This document shows positions 23,101 to 33,439 of a stretch of DNA of 64,000 bases, piece by piece. Positions within the stretch are counted from its first letter, which is position 1. Each line of letters starts with the position of its first letter. A program made the translations under genes and the position numbers. The notes below the pieces were generated by a model that ran no database searches, was not told the DNA's origin, and saw only the letters and a list, made by a program, of their open reading frames with translations. The stretch comes from Pelagophyceae sp. CCMP2097. Taxonomy: Eukaryota; Sar; Pelagophyceae. The stretch is from NCBI GenBank assembly GCA_026770575.1, contig MU657233.1:85916-149915 (forward strand). The letters are read 5' to 3'.

Positions 23101-26100
23101 AGCGTGCGGCGCCTCGCTGCGCGGCCGCCGCACCGCGGTCTCGGAGTGGGAGTCGTGTCTTGGCTTTGTCAACTACCGGGCGACGCAAGCCTTTGGGGCC
23201 GAAGCCTTGTACGGATCTTACTACGGCCCCGGCGACGTCGTCGGCGTCCTGCTGGACTGCGACCGAGGGGCGCTCTCCTTTGTGAAAGATGGCGACGACT
23301 TTAACGCCGGGCGGTCGGTGGTGCAGTTTTTGGGAGTGGCTTTTGATCGCATCTGGAAGCAGTTCGCCAAGAGCGCGCCCGCCGGCCGCGCGGGTCTGTA
23401 CCTCGCTTTGGGCCTCAAGGGCGACGGCGACGGGCTCTCTTTGAGAGGGTGCAAGGCGTGGTCCTCTGAAGATTCGAACGGGTGCTCCGGAGATTCGAAT
23501 GGCGTCGCCACGATGCCGCCTCGATTAGCAAGGTTGAAAGCGGTGATAGACGCCATGGGCGTCGTCCAGGCCTGGCGGAGGCAGGCGCGGCTCCAATCCG
23601 TGGATGCCTCTTTGCTCGAAAGAGCGGCGGCAGCGCGTCTTCGGTGGGTCAAGAAATCGTGCCTGGTGCACGTGGAGAGCCGCGCTCGATGCGCCGTCGT
23701 CGTCGACGCTTCACCAAACGCTCTAGCAGACGCGGCCACGCGCGCCGGCGTCGGCTGCAGTGCTTGGCTGGAACAAGTCCGGCACGGCGCTCGGTGCCGC
23801 ACGGCCCAGGGCCTGGCCCTCATCGTGGGCGCTCACAGGGGCCACGTCTGGTATTCGGTGCCATCCCTCGACGGCGGCCGAGCTTGGTACTGGACGCCCG
23901 ACGAATTGAGCCGCCTGCACCGCGCCGGCGCTCTGGTTGGGCCGCCGAGGACGGACTGGGTCGCCGACGGAAGCGACGACGAAGACGAAGACGAAGACGA
24001 AGACGGCGATGGCGACGACGGCAGCGACTCCGGCGACGCGGGGAGCGATGCTGGCTTGGCGTGGCCCGTCGTGTGCGAGATTTCGCAAGTGTGCGTCTGT
24101 TCCTCGGCAGATGTCAACTACGAAGTCGTTTTGGCGCGCACTTCAAAGGTCGCATCCATCCTGGCCGACTTGGTCGACGGTGCCGACGACGGTGCATCAG
24201 TCTCGCCCTTTGTGAATTTGGACATGTTTGTGGACGGCGAGAACACGTCGAGGCACGTCCCCAGAGGCACGGTGAAAGATGTCCCCGAGGCGGCACTCCT
24301 GTTCGAATCGCAAGTGCCATTCCAAGAGGCGGTCTCGGCGTTTACGGAGGACATGGACTCTGCACTCGTCGGCGTGCTCGACGGCCTCGCTTCGGTCTTG
24401 AAGTGCGCGCCGGAACGAGTGCCGCCCATGTACGTCGCGGCGGCGCTGAGGTTTGCGAGGTGGAAGCCTCAGCGGGAAGACGGCTGGTCGGTGAAGAAGC
24501 GGCGTCGGCGGCAAAAGGGGCGGCAAAAGGAGACGCTCGAAGCAGAGGCTCACGTCGATGCGACTTGCTGGGCCGCGACGCGCCCCGCGGCGCTGTCGGG
24601 CGTTTCCGCGGCGGGCGTCTGCGCTCGAGTGGCATTGCTCGCGACGCTGAACGGCGCGGTGAAAGTTGCGCTGCCGTTTTTGGATTTCGGTGCCGGAGAC
24701 GCATCCGCGGCGCACCACGGCGCGGCCGCGCGCGCACGAGCGCCCCTCGGCCGCGCAACACGCCGCCTCGGCGTCGTCGATGCCGGCTGGCTCGCCGACG
24801 CCTGTTCTTTGCGCGGCCCGAAGAAGTCGACTGCGCAAGACTCCCACAGCGACGCGCCCTTGGACGCCTCCACAGTCGGCGCGCACTCGTGTACGGACCT
24901 GGAAATCTGCGCATCCACGCCCGCCTTGCTTGCCTGGCTCTTGCCCGCGGCGCGGTCCGCGACAGGCAGAGCGCTCTTGGACTGCCGCAAGTCGCTCTTC
25001 CTAGACGGCCGCGCGGGCCACTGGAGAGCCGTGCTCCGAGCGACGACGGTGAGCCCCGAGTCGGGAAAGGCGCAACTCGCTCTCGCCTGGCCCAAAGACG
25101 CCTTTCGTAGGCCTCTACGCCGCCCCCGCCCGACGAGTACGACCGCCCCGAGGACCTGCGCGAGGTGGTCGTGAACCGCCTCGTCGTCGCGGCGGCGGGG
25201 CCGCGGAGCGAGAGGGAGTCGGTCTTTGGGCAGTTGCGCCGGCAATTCGACGGCGACTTGGACGCCCGCGACTTGCGCCGAGTTTTTGTCCATATGCAGG
25301 ATGGGAATCAGGCGAGAGCCTTCTACGTCAAGTTCGTCGGCGAAGGAGTCGACGACCACGGTGGGCCCTACCGAGCAGTCTTCCAGGTGCGCGCGACGCA
25401 CTCGTCCCTCTGGCCTTGCTCTTGCCTTGTTCACCGATTCTGCCATCAACCAAGCTCGCAGGCCGCTCTGGCCGAAGAGCCGCGCGCCCTGGGCCTCGTC
25501 GACCCGGATTCGGCCGCCGACGGCGCCGTGCTCACGGCGAAAAGGCCGCGGGCCTGGTACGACCACTTTGGGCGACTGGTCGGTGTGGCGGGCCGGCACG
25601 CCGTGCCGGTGGCCCTGCAGCTCTCGACGAACTTCTTCTGGCGCGCCCTCGTCGCGGCGCCGCTCCAAGGCGTCGCGAACGACGCCTTGGGACGCTGCGT
25701 CGCCGAGCTGCGCAGCGGCGGCGCCGCAGCCGAAGACGCGCGCGAAGGCGTGCTCAACGCGCTGACCGCCAGGCTGCCCGCCGGCCGTACCGACCGCCGG
25801 GCATCGCGCGTCTCCGGCGCCGCCGCGCTGGCGGATCAAAGAGCGCTCCTTGTAGCGCGAGACGCGCACTTGGCCGTGGTCGCGGAGCAAGCGGCGCTTT
25901 GTGAAAAGCGGCGAGCGCTGCGGGCGGCGGCGCGGGGCCTGGGCCGCGTCTTGCCCTTGGAGCTCGGCGCTTTGTTCTCACCGCGAGAGCTCGAGGCTCT
26001 CGTCTGCGGCGCGGCGGCGCGTCGCTTGGACGTGCAATCGCTCCGCCGCGGCTGCGTCTACGACCGCGTCTCGCAAAACGCGCCGCACGTGCGGCTTTTC

Positions 26101-26403
26101 TGGCAAGCTCTCCAAAGCTTCGGAGCCAACGACTTGGAAAGATTCGTCGAGTTTGCCTGCGGGACTTCCAGGCCGCCGCCGGGCCAGCCGCTGAGGCTTG
26201 CGCCGCCGCCGCCGGGAAGCGACGATGCCCCAGACGAGTATTTGCCAGTCTCGCAGACTTGCTTCTTCGCTGTTTCTTTACCAAGGTACACCTCCCTCAA
26301 GACGTGCTCTACAAAACTCAAGTACGCAGCCCGGCACGCCAGGCTCATGGACGCCGACTTTCTCCTCAAGGACGCAGACGGCTGGGACGCGGTAGCCGCC
26401 TAG
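8151..26403 (+). CDS. Giant HECT-domain E3 ubiquitin ligase with SPRY, LamG-like, SH3-like and MORN-like segments
   Basis: Five exons join in phase: 8151-21253 (13,103 nt open), 21400-22284, 22513-25048, 25111-25386 and 25462-26403, encoding about 5,913 aa. SPRY-like folds lie near residues 286-400 (YYFEASL...GCLLDCGSG), 4174-4282 (VGVGLIEL...YKNGVAL) and 4785-4975 (HYVEVRVD...VGVLLDCDRG). LamG/concanavalin-like regions lie near 598-830 (GEWIHLCVTWRSG) and 3183-3513 (AGKWIHLAFVARD). SH3-like and MORN-like pieces (AGEWLKGVRHGVGEL) follow. The last 400 residues are a HECT domain: DHGGPYRAVF, FVEFACGTSRPP, and the catalytic box LPVSQTCFF with Cys about 5867, which accepts ubiquitin as a thioester. 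Long acidic or Ser-rich linkers separate the domains. The architecture recalls large HERC/HECTD ligases, but RCC1 repeats were not seen. Exact orthology is unknown. Confidence 0.85.
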
Positions 26404-26806
26404 ATCCCGCCACGAGTGTAAACGACGTGCATCTTCGAAAATGTGCGGTACCCGGCGTCGGCGGTCCGATCCGACAGGACTGAGACTCGGCGCTCGCCGT
26501 CGCGGAACGCGCGCCGTCGGGAGAGATATGGTGTAGACGACTTGCGAGGATGCCTCGGACTCGGAGCCGAGACGTCGGCTTTGGACCGCGACGGCACTCT
26601 ATCGACGGGCTGCTGCGCGACGATCCTCGACGGCGAGATACTCCGCACCTTTTGAGTCTGGGAGCCCACAATTGAGTGAGAATCGTCCTGAGGTGGGCGC
26701 GGTCCCAGGAGATTACGCAAGACGGTTGTTGGCTTACGATGCTCCGGCGAGTGCGTCGAATGCGGCACGTCCTTTGCAAGGGTTTGAATCGGCGGCGACG
26801 GTCGTG
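26404..26806. other. Intergenic region between convergent HECT gene and Sel1 pseudogene
   Basis: 403 bp between the stop of the plus-strand HECT gene and the end of the minus-strand Sel1 copy. Short open frames exist on both strands, but none has recognisable motifs or protein-like composition. Confidence 0.5.
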
Positions 26807-27901
26807 TCAGTGGACGTTCTGCGCGTGGAGGGCGTCCAGCTTGTCGATTTGCGCCGCAGCCTCGACGTGCCCCTTGGCCGCGGCGCGCTTTGAGAGCGCA
26901 GCGCCTCGTGGTAGTCCCGCGGCACACCCTCACCCTTTCCGTAACACACGCCGAGGTTGTAGAGCGCGTCCTCGCCGCCCTGCGCCGCGGCGAGGCGCCA
27001 CCACCCCACGGCTTCGTCGTACGACTGGGCCACGCCGTGACCCCCGATAGCGCGCCGAGATTGAACTGCGCGGTAAATGTCCTTGCTCGGCTGCGCGTCG
27101 GTACCACTGCACGGCGGTCTTGTAGTCGATCTGGACGCCTTGCCCAATGTGATAAAAATTGCCCAATTTCGTCTGAGTGGGTCCGTATCCTTGCGCCGCA
27201 GAGCGCTCGTATAACTGGATCGCCCGCTTAATGCTTTTCTTAAGACTCTCACCACCAGTTTGATACGCGTAGCCGAGCTGCATCCGCGCCTCGACCTTGC
27301 CCTCATCCACGTGCTTCTGCAGTCGGCGCAGCCACTCGGCATCCGACGAGCGGGCCGCCGTTCGGCAGAGCGGGCAGCGCGTGCCGTACTCGTCGCACTT
27401 GTTGAAGCAGCCTGTGCAAATATACTTGCAGCAGCAGCTGTAGAAAGTTTGTCTATCACCGTCGATCGGAAGAATGTCCAGGCAGATGGCCCACGTGCCG
27501 CGCCAGCTCGGCACGTCTTCGTTCAGCGCGCTGGCCTTGACGTCCAGCGTATTTCCAGTCCGAACAGCCGATAAGCGTGCTGCCGTCTTGGAACCAGCTG
27601 CAGGCGCGACGTCCTCGACGATGGGCGGCTCCTCCTTGATCTTCAGCGGCATGAGCTCGTCGAGGAGGCGGTCCTGGAACTCGGCGGCGAGCTGCTTGCA
27701 CTGCGTCTTGTGCCCACCCTCGTTCCAGTCTACGAGCTGGTACGCCTTGGAGCAATAATGCCGGGATTTGCACTTGGCGCAGTGCTTGCCGTCCGGCGCA
27801 TCGCAGACGCAGCAGGGCCTGCGCGCGCCGGCGGCCGGCGGGTCGTTCAGTAGTCCGTCGAGAGCTCGTCGCGCTGCCGCTCCTCCCGAACCCGCGCGAA
27901 A
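26807..27901 (-). pseudogene. MYND/RING/Sel1-repeat protein, copy 1, frameshifted
   Basis: Read from about 27890 downwards: a MYND-like finger (CCVCDAPDGKHCAKCKSRHY, then YCSKAYQ, then GGHKTQC), a RING-like finger ending RCPLCR, then Sel1/TPR-like repeats (AYQTGGESLKKSIKRAIQLY, YKTAVQWYRRAAEQG, YDEAVGWWRLAAAQG). The repeat region needs three one-base frame changes, near 27075, 27045 and 26890, to reach its natural end at 26807. The first RING cysteine is Trp (TWAICLDI, against TCAICFEM in copy 2), and one MYND cysteine is Tyr. No in-frame ATG precedes the MYND region; the first is at 27652, inside the gene. MYND/RING/Sel1 proteins are thought to act as scaffold or ubiquitin-ligase factors. 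This copy is probably dead. Sequencing error is the alternative, although nearby 2-13 kb frames are intact. Confidence 0.7.
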
Positions 27902-27981
27902 TTAGAAGCGAGATGGAGATCGCTAAACCAGCGTATGTTCCCGCACCGGGTCCGTGATGTCAGAACAACTTGAAAACTTAA

Positions 27982-27991
27982 GGAATTCCTA
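27982..27991. promoter_or_regulatory. Palindrome AGGAATTCCT 31 bp upstream of the TLC-domain gene
   Basis: The 10-bp palindromic core matches the one upstream of the light-harvesting gene at nearly the same distance from its ATG. A second inverted word, tacgtagaac, follows. A regulatory role is inferred. Confidence 0.38.
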
Positions 27992-28022
27992 CTACGTAGA
28001 ACTGTACTAGAACAACACCGGC

Positions 28023-29125
28023 ATGGCCTCTGCCGCGGCGGGACCGCCGCAAAGTGTTCAGCTGGCCCTGCTGGCCTTTTCGGCGGTTTCGTACCACTGT
28101 CTTCGCCGAGTGGCGAAGAGGTGGTGTGCTCGTGACGAGACGTTTCAAAAGCTGAACCAATTTGATCAGCAAAGGTGGCTCTCCCGCCTCGTCTCCCAGG
28201 TGCACTGCGTCGCCGCCGTGCCGATGAGCGTCGTCGCGGTCCGCGGCGTCAGCGCGGGTGGGCTCTGGACCGCTTCCGCGCTGATACACGCGGACACTTG
28301 GCTTTTGGCCCTTTGCCTCTGCCACACTGCCGGCTTCCTCCTCTACGACCTGGCCGACATGGTCCGCGCGAGACAAAGGCTCGGCAGGAGCGACGGCGGG
28401 CCGTTGGTTTTGCTCCATCATCTTTTTGGGATCCTCGGCGTCTTGATTGGCGTCGGCCACCACAATTGCGCCGCTCTTTACGCCCTCTTCGTCTTCACGG
28501 AAGTCTCCACGCCATTCCTGAACAACGTCTTCTTCGCAGAGATGCGCGGTAGAGGCCCGCGTCGGCGGCGCACGGTCTGCGGGTCGGTCCAGAGTTCGGC
28601 CAGCGTGCGAAGATTGTCCGAAGACAACATTGTCCGAAGACAACCTGGCGAAGACGGGCGGACGAGGCGAGGCGAATACCCAAAGCCGGACAACCCAAGA
28701 CCGCTAGGCGACGCGTTCCTGCGCACGGTCAACGGCGTGCTCCTCTTTTTGACGTACGCGCCGCGTGTGATTCTGCCTCCGGCCGTGGCGTCTGCCGTGT
28801 ATAAGCTCTGGCCAGAGTTTCGCAAAGTAGCTTTGGCCATGCGTCTTTACGTCCTCGCCATGCTCGCCTTCGCCACGGTCATGAACTATTACTGGTCAGT
28901 CCCGGGCCATCGGCGCCGAGGCGAAAGAGGCGTTGTAGGTGGTACAAGATCGGACGTGGGTGCTGGAAAGGCCTCCAAGGCCTGAGCTTCCTGCAGATGG
29001 CGCGGCTCCACAAGAAGAGCGTCGAGGACGAACGAGCCGCTGCGTGCACCGCGGGCCACGGCCGCGCAAACGCCGCGGGCCGCACGGCAGCCGTCTCGAA
29101 TCGAGTCGCCTCTTCACCAAACTAA
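28023..29125 (+). CDS. TLC-domain (TRAM-LAG1-CLN8) multi-pass membrane protein
   Basis: Exons 28023-28548, 28708-28894 and 28987-29125 join in phase to 283 aa. Several hydrophobic helices are visible, with the TLC landmarks HADTWLLALCLCHTAGFLLYDL, VLLHHLFGILGVLIG, and FVFTEVSTPFLNNVFF, which contains the conserved E-x-S-T/P-x-x-N segment after paired histidines. A final YAPRVILPP...YVLAMLAFATVMNYY helix follows. The family includes ceramide synthases and TMEM56/TLCD lipid-handling proteins. Without the ceramide-synthase Lag1p core this is closer to the TLCD/TMEM56 group. The first intron (159 bp) is a multiple of three with no stop, so retention would add 53 polar residues. The exact 3' exon is less certain. 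Confidence 0.8.
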
Positions 29126-29262
29126 CCACGACGGCCCCTCTTCGCGAGGCGCGGCTCGGTGCCAGCGGGCAGGGACTGCAGTCGGGATGGCGGCGTTTGA
29201 AGGCATCGTTTTGAAGAGGGTCCCGGGACAGGGCAGAGGGTCCACACTTGATTAAGACAGAT

Positions 29263-29278
29263 ACACACACACACACAC
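29263..29278. repeat. (AC)8 microsatellite
   Basis: Eight AC dinucleotides lie in the 180-bp spacer between the convergent TLC (+) and NFKBIL1-like (-) genes. Confidence 0.8.
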
Positions 29279-29306
29279 GGAGTCCACGAGTCGCGCGCAG
29301 ATGGTG

Positions 29307-30447
29307 TCACATAGAGTTGCGCCTCGCGGGCGCCGAAGTGCGCGCTTTCAGGTCGCTGAGGTGCCTCGTGACCTCGTTCAACTTTTTAAAGACCCGTTCC
29401 GCGTCGCCACCGTCGACGATGCGCCGGCGGTGCGCGGCGGTGAACTTGTCGCTATGCCAGAACAGGAGATGTCGGCGCACGGCCGAACGCTTCGACTCGG
29501 CGCCGTCGCTTGCGGTGCAGCCGACGAGTGCGAAGCCGTCGCCGCAAGGCCACGGAATGGCGTCGTAAGTCAGCGGCGCCGAGCCCGCGAGGGAGCCCGT
29601 GGTGAAGGCTGCGTCCGCGAGCGCGCCCGCGGCGAGCACCGCGTCCGGGGGCGGCGCCAGGGCCGGCAGCGCGCTGCGGAGGCGCTCGTCCGCGGCGTCG
29701 CGTCGCCGCTGTGCGGCGTCGCGGGCCGCGACGCCCGGGCGCGCGGCGTCGCGCCTCGCAGCCGCGGGGACCCGCGGGGCATCTTCGTCGTCTTCGCTCC
29801 AGTAGCGCGCCCGCACGTCGGCGTAGGTGCCCGACGTCTCGCTCACCTGGGCGTCGGCCGGCTTGGCCGCCTTCTTTGGCGAGCCGGACGCGGCCGGCGC
29901 CGTCGGGGACGATTCGGCGTCGTCGGACCCAACAGCGTCGTCGGCCCAGAACTGCGCCCGCGACGCCGCGTACGCGGACGACTCCGCCTCGAGGCCCGCG
30001 TTCCGCCGTGGCTGGGCCGGGCGACGGCGGTACGACGCGCGCATGGCGCGCTCCTGGGCCGTCGAGCCCGTGTTTAGAGCCTGCGTAAAACCCAATCATC
30101 GCCTGACAGACGCCCAATCAGAGACCCGCCGTCGTCGAGGCGTCTACGGGCCTCTGCGATCCGAGGCTCGTGATGGATCGACGCGCCTCTTTCGCCACGG
30201 CCCTCGCTCGCTCGAGCTGGATGCGGACCGCCTGGGCCGTACGCTGCTCCGCGAGCCTAGGACAAGTCGGCGTCGGCTTATTGGCGCTCTGCCCACCACC
30301 TCGGACGACTGCATGGATCCGAAGACGACGCCCAGGGACGCACCGGTTATCCGACACAGTTTGCCGCAGCGACCGCGGCGGCGCGCGGGCCTCGGGCGCG
30401 GATTCGAACGCGGCCCGGAAACGAGCGTAGGATGCGCCGTGCGCCAT
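29307..30447 (-). CDS. NFKBIL1-like protein (C-terminal J-like/helical domain)
   Basis: Three minus-strand exons (30447-30344, 30256-30148, 30080-29307) join in phase to 328 aa, beginning MAHGASYARF. The middle is Arg/Ala-rich and disordered, with two internally similar words: YAASRAQFWADD and YADVRARYWSEDD. The C-terminus RRHLLFWHSDKFTAAH...ERVFKKLNEVTRHLSDL resembles the end of NF-kappa-B-inhibitor-like protein 1, where an L-x-x-W/H-P-D-K-F helix and a Leu-rich helix pair occur. NFKBIL1 has been linked to RNA splicing in animals. The function here is inference. A second possible start is at 30044, but the upstream exons have clean splice sites and protein-like sequence. Confidence 0.6.
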
Positions 30448-31123
30448 GGCCTATAGAGGCGGTGCAGAGCTCGAGCACGCTATGCAGAGTGCCCCATATG
30501 TCCATGATATGGAGAGCACACCATGCTTCCGACACAGGCTCCCAACCGCGGGGCACTCACGGCTAGGCCTTTGACGTCGTGGGGCGCATGGCCTCTGCGT
30601 TTGCGGGGCCGTCGCGGGACTCGTCGCGGGCCGCGTCGCGGTGGCACGACGTAGATTCACCAAGAAGCCATCTGCGGTCAAAGCAACTTTTTAAAAGTTC
30701 AAGTTGACCTTTAAAAGTTGACCTTTTCAGAGAATCTGATAGAGGACTAGGAATCCTAGAACCCACCGAGGCCGAAGAAGCCCGTGTCGGAAGAGACTCA
30801 ACGAGGTCTGCAGGGCGGCCCACGACCCACCCTTCTCCCTGAAAAGGAGAAAACCCGCCGGACAAGTCGCTTTGGCGACTCTGACCGAAGAACACCCCCC
30901 GGCGCTCATATCCTCCTTGATGTTCAGTCTCGACTGCCTCTTGGATCAAGTAGTTATCTCACCCCCGGCGCACATATAAGGGGTATCGGCGATAAAGCCG
31001 ACCTCAGTGCCAAGTGACGCAAAGTTGTGCCTCCCAGAGGCCGCCTGCGGGGTTGGTTGTGGTCGCTATGGCCCCCCTGCCCCCCGGGATGTCCGTGACA
31101 TGATCAGCCTCGAGGAGGGCGCC
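30448..31123. other. Intergenic region left of the assembly gap, no gene recognised
   Basis: It contains a near-tandem word (tttttaaaagttcaagttga followed by cctttaaaagttgacc, about 30689-30724) and an imperfect palindrome ctaggaatcctag (30747-30759). No open frame shows recognisable motifs. Confidence 0.4.
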
Positions 31124-31858
31124 NNNNNNNNNNNNNNNNNNNNNNNNNNNNNNNNNNNNNNNNNNNNNNNNNNNNNNNNNNNNNNNNNNNNNNNNNNNNN
31201 NNNNNNNNNNNNNNNNNNNNNNNNNNNNNNNNNNNNNNNNNNNNNNNNNNNNNNNNNNNNNNNNNNNNNNNNNNNNNNNNNNNNNNNNNNNNNNNNNNNN
31301 NNNNNNNNNNNNNNNNNNNNNNNNNNNNNNNNNNNNNNNNNNNNNNNNNNNNNNNNNNNNNNNNNNNNNNNNNNNNNNNNNNNNNNNNNNNNNNNNNNNN
31401 NNNNNNNNNNNNNNNNNNNNNNNNNNNNNNNNNNNNNNNNNNNNNNNNNNNNNNNNNNNNNNNNNNNNNNNNNNNNNNNNNNNNNNNNNNNNNNNNNNNN
31501 NNNNNNNNNNNNNNNNNNNNNNNNNNNNNNNNNNNNNNNNNNNNNNNNNNNNNNNNNNNNNNNNNNNNNNNNNNNNNNNNNNNNNNNNNNNNNNNNNNNN
31601 NNNNNNNNNNNNNNNNNNNNNNNNNNNNNNNNNNNNNNNNNNNNNNNNNNNNNNNNNNNNNNNNNNNNNNNNNNNNNNNNNNNNNNNNNNNNNNNNNNNN
31701 NNNNNNNNNNNNNNNNNNNNNNNNNNNNNNNNNNNNNNNNNNNNNNNNNNNNNNNNNNNNNNNNNNNNNNNNNNNNNNNNNNNNNNNNNNNNNNNNNNNN
31801 NNNNNNNNNNNNNNNNNNNNNNNNNNNNNNNNNNNNNNNNNNNNNNNNNNNNNNNNNN
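31124..31858. other. Assembly gap (735 N)
   Basis: All bases are N. Any open frame spanning this interval is an artefact. The flanks carry no recognisable gene, so the gap may hide repeats. Confidence 0.99.
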
Positions 31859-32393
31859 TCGACCGGATGACCCACCCGCGTGACCGAGACGCAGTCTGTG
31901 TCGTTGGCACCTGCCGATTTCGACGCAAGAACCGCTGCCTTCCTCTTCCCTACCTAGCGCGACGCGTCGAGGTGGCCGGCACCGAGATCCACCATCCACA
32001 CGAACACCACGCGAGGCAGCCCAATGGGGCTGAACGGGCAGGAGACGGCCAGGGGTGGCTCGACCGCCCAAGTGAGGACTCGTTCGCGAGGTTTAATCGC
32101 TAAACAATTCTGCAAGGCAAGAGATACAATTGTACTTTTGCTCACCAGGGGCTCGGCACCAACACACCAGAACTCGCCCAGACGCTGCTCTCGTGAAGGA
32201 TTCCCACTGCGTGCCTTTTATGTAATTTTTTTAAAAGTCTTGTCCAAGTGCCTCCTGAGAGACGGGCACGCTCCGAGGAGGAGCCTAGCTCTCGCTCGAG
32301 GTTGCTTGCTGAGAATCCACCCTGGGTGGGGCTGTAGTCCAGAGGGGTCTATATCAATAAACCTCGAGACGAAGTCGGGCTTCCAGGCCGAGG
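31859..32393. other. Region right of the gap, no gene recognised
   Basis: About 535 bp between the gap and the end of the second Sel1 pseudogene. GC is lower than average, and no protein-like frame was found on either strand. Confidence 0.4.
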
Positions 32394-33439
32394 TTATGGC
32401 GCTGCGTTGAAAGCCGCCGCGGGGAGCCCACCGAGCAGCAGCGCGTACCTGTCGACCTCTGAAACTGCGAGGGCGTGCCCCTTTGCCGCGGCGCGCTTGT
32501 AGAGGCGCAGCGCCGCGTCTAAGTCCTGCGGCACGCCGTGGCACTTTGAATGACACGCGCCGAGGTTGTAGAGCGCTTTTGCGTTGCCCTGCGCCGCGGC
32601 GAGCCGGTACCACTTCACGGCCTCTTCGTCCGACTGCGCCACGCCGTTGCCGTGGTTAATATGACGCCGAGGTTGGATTGAGCCTCAGGATATCCTTGCT
32701 CGGCCGCGCGTCGGTACCACAGCGCGGCGGTCTTGTAGTTGATCTTGACGCCGCCCCGAACTCGTAACAATTGCCCAACAGGATCTGTGCAAGTGCGTGT
32801 CCTTGCGCCGCCGCGCGCTCGAAGACCTGGACCGCCCGCTTCGAGCTGGCCTTGAGGCCATTGCCACCAATTTGGTACGCGTTGCCGAGGTAGGTGCACA
32901 TGCGCCTCGGCATTCCCCTTGTCCACGTGCTTCTGCAGCCGGTGCAGCTGCTCGGCAGCCGATTTGGGGGGCGGCGTTCGACACAGCGGGCAGCGCATGT
33001 CGTACTCCTTGCATTTGTCAGAGCAGTCCGTGCAAATATTCTTGCAGCAGCAGTCGTAGAAAGTTCGTCTTGCACCCTCGGGTGAAAACATTTCAAAGCA
33101 GATGGCGCAAGTGCCGCGCCAGCTCAGCGTGTCGTCATTCAGCGCGCTGGCCTTGGCGGTCACCGTGTTACCCGTCGGAACAGCCGGTAAGCGCGCCGCC
33201 GCGTTGGAACCATCTGCCGGCGCGACGTCCGCGACGACGGCCGGCTCCTCCTTGATCTTCAGCTTCAGCGGCATGAGCTCGTCGATGAGGCGGTCTTGGA
33301 ACTCGACTGCGAGCTGCCTGCACAGCGCCTTGTGCCCGCCCTCGTTCCAGTAGTGACGCGACTTGCACTTGGCGCAGTGCTTGCCGCTCGGTCCGCCGCA
33401 GACGCAGCACGGCTTTGGGACAGGGGGAGACTCGGCCAT
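32394..33439 (-). pseudogene. MYND/RING/Sel1-repeat protein, copy 2, frameshifted paralogue
   Basis: Starts at ATG 33439 (MAESPPVPKPCCVCGG). Compared with copy 1 the MYND finger has an internal 9-residue deletion: SRHY runs straight into WNEGGHKALC, removing the YCSKxxQ part. The RING-like finger TCAICFEM...CCCKNICTDC...RCPLCR keeps its cysteines. The Sel1 repeats (AYQIGGNGLKASSKRAVQVF, YKTAALWYRRAAEQGYPEA, DEEAVKWYRLAAAQGNAKA, LDAALRLYKRAAAKGHA) are split over three frames, with apparent one-base changes near 32895, 32752 and 32662. The breaks differ from those in copy 1, so each copy decayed separately. Direct orientation and 5-kb spacing suggest a tandem duplication with later insertion of the TLC and NFKBIL1-like genes, or duplication around them. 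Confidence 0.7.

Noticed and set aside
31004..32071. Open frames spanning the N run
   Set aside because: They exist only because N has no stop codons.
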